This document shows, one piece after another, positions 9,469 to 17,390 of a stretch of 64,000 nt of DNA. This DNA comes from Shewanella sp. UCD-KL12 (GTDB lineage: Bacteria > Pseudomonadota > Gammaproteobacteria > Enterobacterales > Shewanellaceae). The stretch spans positions 61,019 to 125,018 of the forward strand of contig NZ_MPHJ01000014.1 in the NCBI RefSeq assembly GCF_001957125.1. Reading direction: 5' to 3'. Under the pieces are notes generated by a model that was not told the DNA's origin, ran no database searches, and worked only from the letters and a program-made list of their open reading frames with translations. The stretch's first letter is position 1, and each line of letters begins with the position of its first letter. The position numbers and the translations under genes were made by a program.

Positions 9469-10167
9469 ATGAGCCCAGAACGTTTTGCACGTATCAATGA
9501 GATGTTGGACAACCGCCAGCCTGATCTAACCCTATGTTTAGACAAGGTTCACAAGACCAACAACATTGCCGCCGTGATCCGTACTGCAGACGCAGTAGGT
9601 ATCCATCAGATCCATGCTGTATGGCCAGATATTGAGATGCGCGTTTCGGGCAATACCGCTTCAGGTAGCCAGCAATGGGTAAAAACCATAAAGCATAATC
9701 ATATGGCTGAAGCAGAGCAGGCATTTCGTGCTCAAGATATGCAGATTCTAGCGACTAACTTCTCTGAAAATGCCGTTGATTTTCGTGAAATTGATTACAC
9801 CCGTCCCACCGCGATCATCTTAGGTAATGAGCGTGATGGTGTCAGTGCCGAAGGCATAGAAGCTGCCGATCAACATATCATCATCCCTATGATTGGCATG
9901 GTGCAGTCCCTTAATGTATCAGTGGCTTCAGCCCTTATCATGTATGAAGCACAAAGGCAGCGACAAGCAGCTGGCATGTACGGTACACGTAAGCTAGATG
10001 AAGACTACTGCCAGATAAAGTTATTTGAACAAGGGCATCCTATCTACGCTAAGGCGTGTAGACGCAAGAACATCCCCTACCCTAGAGTCGATGAGCTAGG
10101 CCAAATTGCAGCTGATGAGCAGTGGTGGGAAAAGATGCGAGCACCAGATTTTCACTCACCTGTCTGA
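9469..10167 (+). CDS. trmH: tRNA (guanosine-18-2'-O)-methyltransferase TrmH
   Basis: 232 residues of the SPOUT class. The SAM-binding knot motif IPMIGMVQSLNVSVASALIM is near-identical to E. coli TrmH, and NNIAAVIRTADAVG carries the family Asn and Arg. It methylates the 2'-OH of G18 in tRNA. In E. coli trmH lies between spoT and recG; here recG is 9.5 kb downstream with accessory DNA between. A 7-bp dyad (CACCTGT/ACAGGTG, 10157-10176) overlaps the stop codon but has no T-run. Confidence 0.96.
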   Translation: MSPERFARINEMLDNRQPDLTLCLDKVHKTNNIAAVIRTADAVGIHQIHAVWPDIEMRVSGNTASGSQQWVKTIKHNHMAEAEQAFRAQDMQILATNFSENAVDFREIDYTRPTAIILGNERDGVSAEGIEAADQHIIIPMIGMVQSLNVSVASALIMYEAQRQRQAAGMYGTRKLDEDYCQIKLFEQGHPIYAKACRRKNIPYPRVDELGQIAADEQWWEKMRAPDFHSPV

Positions 10168-10549
10168 TAACAGGTGGCTTAAATATCTTTGGGATGTGGG
10201 TTCATTTGGCTGAATGGGTACTTGGCAGTAAGCTGTATACCAATATTGCATTGTTATCTAACGCCTGCAGCGGGTGCTGTAAATGGATTTACGAATGTCG
10301 TGAAGGCATGGATGCCTAAGAACGACCTTAAGTGTAAGTAATCTCTCGGTACGCTATGAACCCATCCCTGGGCGCTCTGCGGTTTCATCCTTGAAACCGA
10401 AGTCCTCGTGCTCACTTGCACCTCATTAATTATCTCTTCGATTGAAGTTTGCTGGTTTTCTCGAAATCGCTTTTGGGACAGGAATAAGCCAGAGGTTAGC
10501 CTCTAACTTGCGAGTTTTTGATTAGGGAATATATGACAATTGGATATGA
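10168..10549. other. Gene-free stretch after trmH containing repeat fragments
   Basis: No credible gene. It holds two perfect GG-centred palindromes (10279-10292 with arms GTAAAT/ATTTAC and 10304-10317 with arms AGGCAT/ATGCCT) and one reverse-oriented copy of the mosaic intergenic repeat (10335-10449). Confidence 0.6.
10335..10449 (-). repeat. Mosaic intergenic repeat, copy C (minus orientation)
   Basis: Read on the minus strand it shares ordered blocks with the copies at 12984 and 13262: CGAAGAGATAA, a GTGCA block, GGACTTCGG, a GG-centred hairpin with GAAACC arm, then CCGCAGAGCGCCC. The hairpin arm reads GGTTTCA here and GGCTTCA in copy A, and the opposite arm changes in step. Confidence 0.75.
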
Positions 10550-10639
10550 GCTAACGCCCAAATAGCAAGCTAAGTAATAGTTAACTAAAACGTTGAACAC
10601 TGCGAACGGTTACGTGTCCTTGTTTGCTTTCTTGTTATG
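10550..10639 (-). repeat. Possible degenerate attC-like site downstream of the lipoprotein cassette gene
   Basis: On the minus strand the end of the 10610-11371 gene runs through CATAACAAG, and about 80 bp later comes GGGCGTTAGCT, resembling the R'' and R' ends of an attC. The internal complementarity is poor, so this is tentative. Confidence 0.3.
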
Positions 10640-11371
10640 AAGCTTTAAGAGGGTATCTAGTTTTTCATTTGTAATATTAAATACTTGAACAACTTTAGCT
10701 CCATCAGGTGAAAGCTCAGTTTGATCCTCATTCTCAAATTTAATATTAAGGCCAAGTATTTGAAGAGTTCTCTTGTCGTAAGAGTAAAGCATAGAGTCTC
10801 TTTTCATCTTTAACCCTGGCATCATTCCAAGTATCGTCACAGCTTGGTTAACACCTACTGTATCAAAAAACTCTAACTCTTCCCTTTGCCACCTAAGTAA
10901 ATAAGTATCCACTTCTTTTTTATCATCAACATGACTAAAAAACCTCTGTATTTGGGATAACCAAGATATTTCGGCTTCCAAAGAAGAGTACATTGGTTGC
11001 GTCGCACCTCCATGCCATCCGAGAATTGCACCTTTAGATACAATAACATCGTGACTTGCTGTGACTATGTAATTTGCACAAGACGACATGCAATATTGTT
11101 TTACAACAACCTTTAAACCAAATTTATGTACTAAATGGCCAATGTACATTCCACCAAAAACTTCACCTCCAGCACTAGTTACAACTAATGTATCGATTTC
11201 CTTAGAGTGTTTAGTTAATAAAGTTTCAAGTTGTATTGCATTGCCTTTTGACGTATCACCATTGTATTCAACGGTATGATCATCAATTAAATTTATTTCA
11301 CTAATTTTGCTCTGAGGATAGCTTGAGCACCCCAAGAAAAGTAGCAGGGGAAGAAATATGATGTGACGCAT
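10610..11371 (-). CDS. Lipoprotein with ClpP/SppA-like (crotonase-fold) peptidase signature; integron cassette gene
   Basis: 253 residues from the ATG at 11371, which has GGAGCAAGG just before it; the frame stays open to a TTG at 11404, but that lies inside the attC site. Signal peptide with lipobox (LLLFLGC), so a lipid-anchored envelope protein. Residues about 75-130 contain VTSAGGEVFGGMYIGHLV and YCMSSCANYIVTASHDVIVS, which resemble the Gly-rich oxyanion loop and Ser region of ClpP/SppA serine peptidases; the second Ser in MSSC is the candidate nucleophile. Catalysis is inferred. Base composition is clearly more AT-rich than the flanking housekeeping genes. Its start directly abuts an attC site, so it looks like a captured gene cassette. 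Confidence 0.65.
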   Translation of the reverse strand: MRHIIFLPLLLFLGCSSYPQSKISEINLIDDHTVEYNGDTSKGNAIQLETLLTKHSKEIDTLVVTSAGGEVFGGMYIGHLVHKFGLKVVVKQYCMSSCANYIVTASHDVIVSKGAILGWHGGATQPMYSSLEAEISWLSQIQRFFSHVDDKKEVDTYLLRWQREELEFFDTVGVNQAVTILGMMPGLKMKRDSMLYSYDKRTLQILGLNIKFENEDQTELSPDGAKVVQVFNITNEKLDTLLKLHNKKANKDT

Positions 11372-11379
11372 CCTTGCTC

Positions 11380-11478
11380 CATAACGCCTCGCTAACGGGC
11401 GCAAAATTGTTGGCTAAAATTAGCGAAGAATGAGCGCAAGCCAACTGTTTTGCGTCCACTTTGAGCGACTTGTTATAA
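11380..11478 (-). repeat. Integron attC recombination site
   Basis: Read on the minus strand the site starts TTATAACAAGTCGCTC and ends CGTTAGCGAGGCGTTATG. The two ends are complementary with the usual spacer mismatch (TAAC, TCGCT). The inner arms GGACGCAAAACAGTTGGCT and AGCCAACAATTTTGCGCCC pair over about 17 of 19 positions. It is 99 nt long. The stop codon TAA of the upstream gene lies inside the first core, as is typical of gene cassettes. Confidence 0.85.
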
Positions 11479-12024
11479 ATTTTTTGCTAACAAACTTAAA
11501 GTTTCTTTGAATCTATTGGCTTCTTTTTCAAAGGCTTTATAGTGTTTAGTTAAGTTATCACAAGCCTTTTGGGTTTGTTGCTTACCAAAAAAGCATTTAG
11601 CCAAAGCATCACGGGACTTTAAAACATCTTTAAATGCTAAACTTGCTTCTGGGAAGTGTATGTCACTAAGAGATTGAACTTTTCTATAGCTATTACCCGA
11701 GTCTTTCTTGTCATATTTGCCAAGTGATTCATGAAATTGCTTTTCAGTAAACAACCCAGAGTAGTATGTAAAATGAGCCATTTGAGTATTTGTTATTGAA
11801 GATTCCCATATGTAGAAATGGTCATAAATTTCTTCAATTTTATTTAGCTTAATTTTAATTCTTTCTTGTTCTAGGCTTTTTTCTAAAACTACCTTATTGT
11901 TTTTCTGGTTAAAGTAACTAGCTATGAAAACACCAAGTAAAGTTGCAACAGCAGTAATGGTGCTAGCAAGTATTGGAAGTAATTCTTTATATGTTGAAAT
12001 ATCCGTATTTGTTACAGCTTCCAC
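11473..12024 (-). CDS. Hypothetical membrane-anchored protein; integron cassette gene
   Basis: 183 residues, not recognised. GTG start at 12024 with GAGG five bases upstream. One membrane segment near residues 15-36 (LLPILASTITAVATLLGVFIASYF) is followed by a charged, probably helical or coiled-coil region (NKKVVLEKSLEQERIKIKLNKIEEIYDHF). Strongly AT-rich. The stop codon lies inside the attC at 11380-11478, so the gene and that attC form one cassette. Its role is unknown; cassette proteins are often phage-defence or stress functions, but nothing here proves that. Confidence 0.7.
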   Translation of the reverse strand: MEAVTNTDISTYKELLPILASTITAVATLLGVFIASYFNQKNNKVVLEKSLEQERIKIKLNKIEEIYDHFYIWESSITNTQMAHFTYYSGLFTEKQFHESLGKYDKKDSGNSYRKVQSLSDIHFPEASLAFKDVLKSRDALAKCFFGKQQTQKACDNLTKHYKAFEKEANRFKETLSLLAKNL

Positions 12025-12056
12025 CTGAACCTCGTAAATTTATAACATTTGTATAG

Positions 12057-12093
12057 TGCGCATGCGCGTATATTTGGCAAAATGCGCATGCAC
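12057..12093. repeat. Inverted repeat upstream of the cassette gene
   Basis: TGCGCATGCGC at 12057-12067 and TGCGCATGCAC at 12083-12093 face each other across a 15-nt AT-rich spacer. Position just upstream of the first cassette gene suggests a promoter element or the remains of an older recombination site. Inference only. Confidence 0.5.
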
Positions 12094-12619
12094 ATTTAAT
12101 AAACCTATTATTTAAGCCTTACTAAAGTAAAGCTATTGATTTATAAGCACTCTACCAGAGTGGTGTTGAATAAACGAGCACGAAAAACTGGAAAACGAGC
12201 ATTGATATTGATGTCTTATTTAAAGTAGGTCAGATGACTTGTTACAAACCTATGCTGCTTATCGTCTGTATCTCATTTATGGACAGAAATAGCTTAGAGC
12301 AGTTGCTTTCAATACAGAGCAAAGCCTTTACCAGTATTGAAGTTGCAGACCACCTGCCCTGTGCCTTTGCAAGACGCTGCAAGTCCGTCCATGGAAGCTA
12401 TACTAAAGCACTGACTGCCAAGGATTGGTGGAAATGCCAAGAAATGTAGGGAACATTTCTGGCCTTGATTTAGAAGCTTGCACGTCCCTTAGCAGGTGCT
12501 CTGCTAGCAAGTTCAATGTAGCGTCTGACTCACTTATAGACTGAAAAAATCTACATGTTTCAATAACAGGCTAACGCTACTGCTAGTCCCCGTTGGAAGT
12601 TGCCGTAGGGCATAGCGTG

Positions 12620-12641
12620 AGCCAGACATGGATGTCTGGCT
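12620..12641. repeat. GG-centred perfect palindrome, 10-bp arms
   Basis: Arms AGCCAGACAT and ATGTCTGGCT flank a central GG. One of a family of such palindromes in this window. Confidence 0.85.
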
Positions 12642-12983
12642 AACTTTCGGGGGACAGGATGTTCCATCGGAAGTGTTAGCTATTTATCCATAAGCGCAAG
12701 GGTCACAACTTCAATGGGGCGAATAATCATCAACGATGATTGAGCTTATGAGCGAGAGACAGGGATTGTCGAACTGGCTTTGTATATGAATATATTCTGG
12801 CACGGACTCTTTACTTACAAGAGTGGTAAAGGGGGGGTGCTGTTGACCTCCCTTTGCCTCGGGGGTGGGTGGAAAACCCGCGACTTTCTTCGGTCGCCAG
12901 ACCGATATCCCCAGGGAATAGAGTTCCGCGACTTTAGTTATTAGACGAAGTCTAATCATCTTATACAAACGCAGTTTGGCCAC

Positions 12984-13206
12984 AGCTCACTCTGGGGCAT
13001 TCCGTGTCACCTAATCAACCAGTGAAACTCAAACCGAAGAGATAAATCCCCCAGTGCAGATGCGGCTGCGGACTTCGGCTTCATGGATGAAGCCGCAGAG
13101 CGTATAGGGATATATTCACAGCGTGACGCAGAAGTAGCTGCACATTCCTCGCCGGGCAGGCGGTAGGTTACATTGAAGGTAAGACCTTCAAGCATAAATC
13201 CCAATA
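12984..13206 (+). repeat. Mosaic intergenic repeat, copy A
   Basis: Starts AGCTCACTCTGGGGCATTCC. Shares with copy B the blocks CCGTGTCACC, CCAGTGAAACTCAAA, GATGCGGCTGCGGACTTCGG, CCGCAGAGCG, TGCACATTCCTCGCCGGGCA and GGCGGTAG, in the same order. It contains a 9-2-9 GG-centred palindrome at 13076-13095. Confidence 0.85.
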
Positions 13207-13261
13207 TCAAAACCGCTCAATGAACCCAACTAAGAATGCAATCAGCCTGCATCCTAAGGCT

Positions 13262-13580
13262 AGCTCACTTTGAGGCATTTCCGTGTCACCGACTCAACCA
13301 GTGAAACTCAAATCGAAGAGATAACTTTCTTGTAAATCATCCAGTGTAGATGCGGCTGCGGACTTCGGCTTCAGGGTGAGGCTTCACTTAGTGAAGCTCT
13401 TCGAACGAGAGGCAAGGACGCCGAACTGGCCTTTAAACATGGAAGTTATTTGAAACCGCAGAGCGCCCATGGACGAGTTTACAGCGTTTCGCAGAACTTT
13501 CTCAAAACAAGAGTGCACATTCCTCGCCGGGCAGGCGGTAGATTACACTGAAGGGGCGACCTTCAAATACACAAACCCAA
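13262..13580 (+). repeat. Mosaic intergenic repeat, copy B with an internal insertion
   Basis: Same block order as copy A but about 95 bp longer. The extra DNA replaces the GG-centred hairpin between GGACTTCGG and CCGCAGAGCG, and carries its own hairpin (GCTTCACT/AGTGAAGC). A perfect hairpin AGCCTTCA/TGAAGGCT follows at 13619-13636. Confidence 0.85.
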
Positions 13581-13778
13581 TACCAACTCAGCCAGAAGCT
13601 AAAACCAAAAATGTAACCAGCCTTCATTTGAAGGCTGAACAATATTTAGGTCACATTTAACCAAAGAGTTTGTCTTAAATCACATTTTTCGCCATACTCA
13701 AATCGCGTAGTCAATTAGAGTTGTACCTATATAAAAATCAAAACTGCTCTATTTGAACTGGAATTAATAACGACAAGA

Positions 13779-15449
13779 ATGGAAATGCCAATGGAATCAC
13801 CAACCAAAACACCTGTTGAGATGTTAGCGCATTGGGTCGATACACAGGGTGATACGACCTACCTGAGACAACCTATTAATGGTCAGTACGTAGACTTTAG
13901 CTGGCGAGAAGTGCAGCAGAAAATGCAGCAACTTGCAGGCGCACTGAGACACTTAGGGCTAGAGCCTGGCGATAAGATCGCAGTATTATCTAAAAACTGT
14001 GCCGAGTGGTTTATTACCGATCTTGCTCTAATGTATGGTGGTTATATTAGTGTGCCGATCTACCCAACGGCTAATGCTGATACCATTCGCTATGTACTAG
14101 AACACAGCGAAGCTAAAGCCATTATCATAGGCAAGCTAGACTACTGGGCTGACCAAGAGCCTGGTGTCGGCGGCGACATTTTAAGACTCGCGATGCCCTA
14201 CGATACTATGCCTGCGCAATATAAATGGGACAATTTACTCAAGTTAGGCACTCCTTTGCTCGATGCGCCACAAGCCACTCCAGAGCAGGTGATGACACTC
14301 ATCTATACCTCTGGCTCTACAGGTAAACCTAAGGGTGCAATCCAGAACTTTGCTAGTTATGCCTGGACCTGTAAAGCGGTCGTTCGCGATCTAAAAACCG
14401 GCGTCAATGACCGATTAATCTCTTACTTGCCACTCGCTCATATTACCGAGCGTGTCGCTATCGAAGGTTCGTCATTCTATTCAGGCAGTAGTGTCGCTTT
14501 TGTTGAAAGCTTAGATAGTTTTGTCGAAGATGTTCAGCGCGCTAGACCGACAGTATTCTTCTCTGTGCCAAGACTGTGGAGCCTTTTCCAGCAAAATATT
14601 ATTGCAAAGATAGGTAACAGTAAGCTTAACTTTTTACTTAAAGTGCCCATTATCAGCAGCATAGTGAAAAAGAAGATACATGCAGGTCTTGGCCTTGAAA
14701 ATTGCCACCTACTTGGCTCGGGCTCCGCGCCTATTCCACCATCACTGATTAGCTGGTATCACGATATCGGACTGAACATTAGTGAAGCGTGGGGCATGAC
14801 CGAAAATAGCGCTTACTCCATCATTAACTATCCATTTGATGACAGCAAAATTGGTACTGTAGGTCGCGCTATTGAAGGTTGTGAAATTAAGCAGGCTGAC
14901 ACTGGCGAGCTATTAGTTAAAAGCCCGGGCCTGATGACTGGATATTATAAGCAAGATGAGGTCACTGCGGCTTCATTTGATGAGGACGGTTTTTTCCGCA
15001 CTGGCGATCTCTGCTCTATTGATGCTGATGGCTGCGTGTCGATCACTGGACGTGTGAAAGATAACTTTAAGACATCAAAAGGCAAATACGTAGCGCCAGT
15101 CCCTATTGAGCGAAAGCTTGCTCAAGACTCCCATGTAGAACTGCTATGTGTCATTGGTTCAGGTTTACCTCATCCAATCGCTTTGGTTCAGCTCTCTGAA
15201 GGCGCAGCTTTGCAGCCAAGAGAGGAGGTTCGCAGTTCATTAAAGGTGACACTGGACAGCGTGAACCCTAACCTTGAGTCCCATGAAACCATCGACGCTA
15301 TCATAGTCGTCAAAGATACCTGGGAAGTTGAAAATGATGTACTCACACCGACTCTGAAAATCAAACGCCATGTACTAGAGAAACGCTTTAGTGAGATGGT
15401 TGATGGGATCCGTGGCGGCAAGATCCGCTGGGAAGATGAGATCACCTAA
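13779..15449 (+). CDS. AMP-dependent acyl-CoA synthetase (long-chain fatty-acid--CoA ligase family)
   Basis: 556 residues of the ANL adenylating superfamily, FAA1-like branch. The P-loop LIYTSGSTGKPKGA lies near residue 173, LPLAHITERV is the long-chain subgroup motif, EAWGMTEN the A5 motif, and FRTGDLCSIDADGCVSITGRVKDNFKTSKGKYVAP the A7-A8 hinge and lid. It activates a fatty acid to acyl-AMP and acyl-CoA. Three in-frame ATGs occur in the first seven codons, so the exact start is uncertain. It stands alone and ends at a strong terminator. The chain length preference cannot be read. Confidence 0.88.
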   Translation: MEMPMESPTKTPVEMLAHWVDTQGDTTYLRQPINGQYVDFSWREVQQKMQQLAGALRHLGLEPGDKIAVLSKNCAEWFITDLALMYGGYISVPIYPTANADTIRYVLEHSEAKAIIIGKLDYWADQEPGVGGDILRLAMPYDTMPAQYKWDNLLKLGTPLLDAPQATPEQVMTLIYTSGSTGKPKGAIQNFASYAWTCKAVVRDLKTGVNDRLISYLPLAHITERVAIEGSSFYSGSSVAFVESLDSFVEDVQRARPTVFFSVPRLWSLFQQNIIAKIGNSKLNFLLKVPIISSIVKKKIHAGLGLENCHLLGSGSAPIPPSLISWYHDIGLNISEAWGMTENSAYSIINYPFDDSKIGTVGRAIEGCEIKQADTGELLVKSPGLMTGYYKQDEVTAASFDEDGFFRTGDLCSIDADGCVSITGRVKDNFKTSKGKYVAPVPIERKLAQDSHVELLCVIGSGLPHPIALVQLSEGAALQPREEVRSSLKVTLDSVNPNLESHETIDAIIVVKDTWEVENDVLTPTLKIKRHVLEKRFSEMVDGIRGGKIRWEDEIT

Positions 15450-15470
15450 CCCATGTCTCTTGAGTCGCAG

Positions 15471-15499
15471 AAAAAGCACGCACTATGCGTGCTTTTTCA
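15471..15499 (+). terminator. Rho-independent terminator after the acyl-CoA synthetase gene
   Basis: Perfect 12-bp stem: AAAAAGCACGCA, loop CTA, TGCGTGCTTTTT, with the T-run built into the stem end; may act in both directions. Confidence 0.88.
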
Positions 15500-15622
15500 A
15501 TCTTAAGTTTACCTAGCAAACTTAAAGAATATTTAATGACACAAAATGATATCTAGATTGCCTTATTGTAAAAAAACCTTAAGCTAGCCAATCGAAAAAT
15601 TAACCGAAAAGTGTAGATTCAC

Positions 15623-16564
15623 ATGCTAATTGCTCTATCAATCATAGGTGGTTTTTTAATCCTGACCTTAGGCGCTGAAGCCTTAGTCAGAGGGGCCAGC
15701 GCAATCGCGCTAAAATTAGGTATCACGCCTCTCATTATCGGTTTAACCATCGTCGCCTTCGGTACCAGTGCGCCAGAACTCGCGGTGAGTTTAAAGTCGG
15801 CACTGGCAGGTAACAGTGGCATAGCCTTGGGGAATGTTATCGGCTCAAACATTGCCAACATCGGTCTGATTTTAGCCATAACCGCACTGATCCGTCCGAT
15901 CCAAGTGCAATCACAAATGGTCAAACGTGATATCCCGATCATGATTGCGGCTTCTATGCTCTTCTGGGGCTTATTACTTGATGGTGCCCTTAGCTTCTGG
16001 GATGGCGCACTGCTAACAAGCCTACTTATTGGCTACCTAAGCTTTAGCTATATCAGCTCGAGAAACAGTGGCGATGATGGAGATAGTGAAGCGATCGATG
16101 ATAGCCCGCAAAAGCCATTATTATCCGTGCTGTTTATCGTAGCTGGCATCAGCATGCTCGTTGGCGGCGGGATTTTATTTGTCGATGGCGCTGTCGACCT
16201 AGCAAAAGCATTTGGTATCAGCGAAGTCATTATAGGCTTAACCATCGTTGCCATAGGGACAAGTATGCCTGAGCTAGTGACTTCGATTGTGGCAGCGAGT
16301 AAGGGAGAAAGCGATATTGCTATCGGTAATATTGTCGGCTCTAACCTATTTAATATTCTAGGAATATTAGGCGTCACGGCTCTGGTTCACCCCATTGCAG
16401 CTGCGGGGATTCAAAATTTTGATTTTATGGTGATGTTAGCGTTATCCCTACTAGTATTGCCCTTCGCGTGGACTGGTTTCAGAGTTGGCCGCCGAGAAGG
16501 TGCGATCCTTTTACTGGGTTATATTAGCTACATTGGTTACCTGATCTCACAAGCCACTGCTTAA
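15623..16564 (+). CDS. Calcium/sodium antiporter (YrbG/CaxA family)
   Basis: 313 residues, about ten membrane segments, with the inverted duplication of the Ca2+:cation antiporter family. Alpha-1 repeat: GLTIVAFGTSAPELAVS then GNVIGSNIANIGLI. Alpha-2 repeat: GLTIVAIGTSMPELVTS then GNIVGSNLFNILGI. The paired GTS(A/M)PEL and GS-N motifs supply the ion-binding Glu and Asn residues. An inner-membrane exchanger, by family using Na+ to extrude Ca2+. No operon partner is close. Confidence 0.92.
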   Translation: MLIALSIIGGFLILTLGAEALVRGASAIALKLGITPLIIGLTIVAFGTSAPELAVSLKSALAGNSGIALGNVIGSNIANIGLILAITALIRPIQVQSQMVKRDIPIMIAASMLFWGLLLDGALSFWDGALLTSLLIGYLSFSYISSRNSGDDGDSEAIDDSPQKPLLSVLFIVAGISMLVGGGILFVDGAVDLAKAFGISEVIIGLTIVAIGTSMPELVTSIVAASKGESDIAIGNIVGSNLFNILGILGVTALVHPIAAAGIQNFDFMVMLALSLLVLPFAWTGFRVGRREGAILLLGYISYIGYLISQATA

Positions 16565-16584
16565 ACTTTCACGCTCTAGATCAT

Positions 16585-16621
16585 AAGGTCATGACATTTG
16601 TCATCATGATCTTATGACCTT
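16585..16621 (+). promoter_or_regulatory. Nested dyads upstream of the TPR-like gene; likely response-regulator operator
   Basis: A perfect 14-bp dyad ATGACATTTGTCAT (16591-16604) sits inside a wider inverted repeat AAGGTCAT (16585-16592) / ATGACCTT (16614-16621). It is about 80 bp before the 16704 start. A NarL/DesR-type regulator encoded 2 kb downstream is the natural candidate binder; this is inferred. Confidence 0.6.
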
Positions 16622-16703
16622 TGTGTCTGCAAAACTTTCCCTACCTCCTTGATACTAGCCCTGTACACAATCAGGCACCTATTTCATTTCCAAGGAGAGC
16701 AAT

Positions 16704-17390
16704 ATGAAAACACTTATCTTAGCTGGAACATTAGCGCTGTTTAGTCACGCAACTAATGCCAATGACATCGTTCAGATTGATCAAGCTGCCAACGCAATGG
16801 ACATCTCTCAATTACAGAGCTTAAGTCACCAAAACCAAGATTATACTCAAGCATACGCAAATTACCGACTCGCTATTAGTGCCAACATACTGGGCCAACC
16901 CAAGCTTGCCAGCACAGCATTGAACAATGCTCAGTCAACTCTCGAAGCGTTAAATAACGCCTCTGCCAATGCCGAAAACCTTGCTCTGCTCGCTTCTATT
17001 TACGGTATGCAGATTGGCCTCATCCCCGCTAAAGCGAGTGTTTACGGTGCTAAAGTTAGTGCAACGCTTTCTCAAGCCCAAACCCTTGAACCTAACAATC
17101 CTAGAGTCCTGCTCATTGAAGCTATCTCTGCATTCAACACCCCTGCAGCCTATGGCGGCAATATGCTAAATACCATTCAATTAACGAGTAAAGCTATTGA
17201 TCTGTTTGCCGAACCTTGCGATAACATCTGTTGGGGTCACGCAGAAGCCTACACTTGGCGAGGACTGGCAAAACAGAGTAGTGGTGATAGCCAAGGGGCA
17301 ATAGATGATTGGCAAGCAGCGCTGAGCGTACAAGCCGATTATGGCTGGGCTCACTTTCTGCTTAATAAAAATAGCGAAGTTAGCCAGTAA
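16704..17390 (+). CDS. Periplasmic TPR-like protein
   Basis: 228 residues. AAGGAGAG precedes the ATG by a good distance. The first 19 residues (MKTLILAGTLALFSHATNA) are a cleavable signal peptide. The rest is helical, with TPR-like segments (AYANYRLAISANILGQPKLASTALNNAQ; AEAYTWRGLAKQSSGDSQGAIDDWQAALSVQADYGWA). Probably a periplasmic scaffold protein; partner unknown. Its stop codon TAA at 17388-17390 directly abuts a MITE, and the DesK/DesR-type system lies just beyond, suggesting it is a target of that system. Confidence 0.75.
   Translation: MKTLILAGTLALFSHATNANDIVQIDQAANAMDISQLQSLSHQNQDYTQAYANYRLAISANILGQPKLASTALNNAQSTLEALNNASANAENLALLASIYGMQIGLIPAKASVYGAKVSATLSQAQTLEPNNPRVLLIEAISAFNTPAAYGGNMLNTIQLTSKAIDLFAEPCDNICWGHAEAYTWRGLAKQSSGDSQGAIDDWQAALSVQADYGWAHFLLNKNSEVSQ

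Larger units (their letters stand above)
12025..13778. other. 1.75-kb gene-free region of intergenic repeats
   Basis: No ORF here has a family motif, good ribosome site or typical composition. The region holds an inverted repeat with GCGCATGCGC cores (12057-12093), a hairpin followed by TGGCC (12440-12462), a 10-bp-arm GG-centred palindrome (12620-12641) and two large direct repeats (12984-13206 and 13262-13580). Confidence 0.6.

Noticed and set aside
10122..10319. 65-residue ORF overlapping the trmH end
   Set aside because: Out-of-frame shadow of trmH running into palindromic repeats.
12234..12449. 71-residue plus-strand ORF
   Set aside because: Ends in a repeat hairpin, no family motif, start in AT-rich repeat sequence.
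12711..12983. 90-residue minus-strand ORF
   Set aside because: Low-complexity reading of intergenic repeat DNA, no ribosome site or domain; overlaps repeat structure.
12984..13580. CRISPR array
   Set aside because: Two large diverged direct repeats, not short regularly spaced identical repeats; no cas genes.
13469..13660. 63-residue ORF inside repeat copy B
   Set aside because: The frame is not kept in copy A, so it is not a conserved coding sequence.
13779..15449. Whether this acyl-CoA synthetase belongs to the aryl-polyene pathway
   Set aside because: It is 8 kb away, separately terminated, and of the long-chain fatty-acid branch; the operon has its own ligase.
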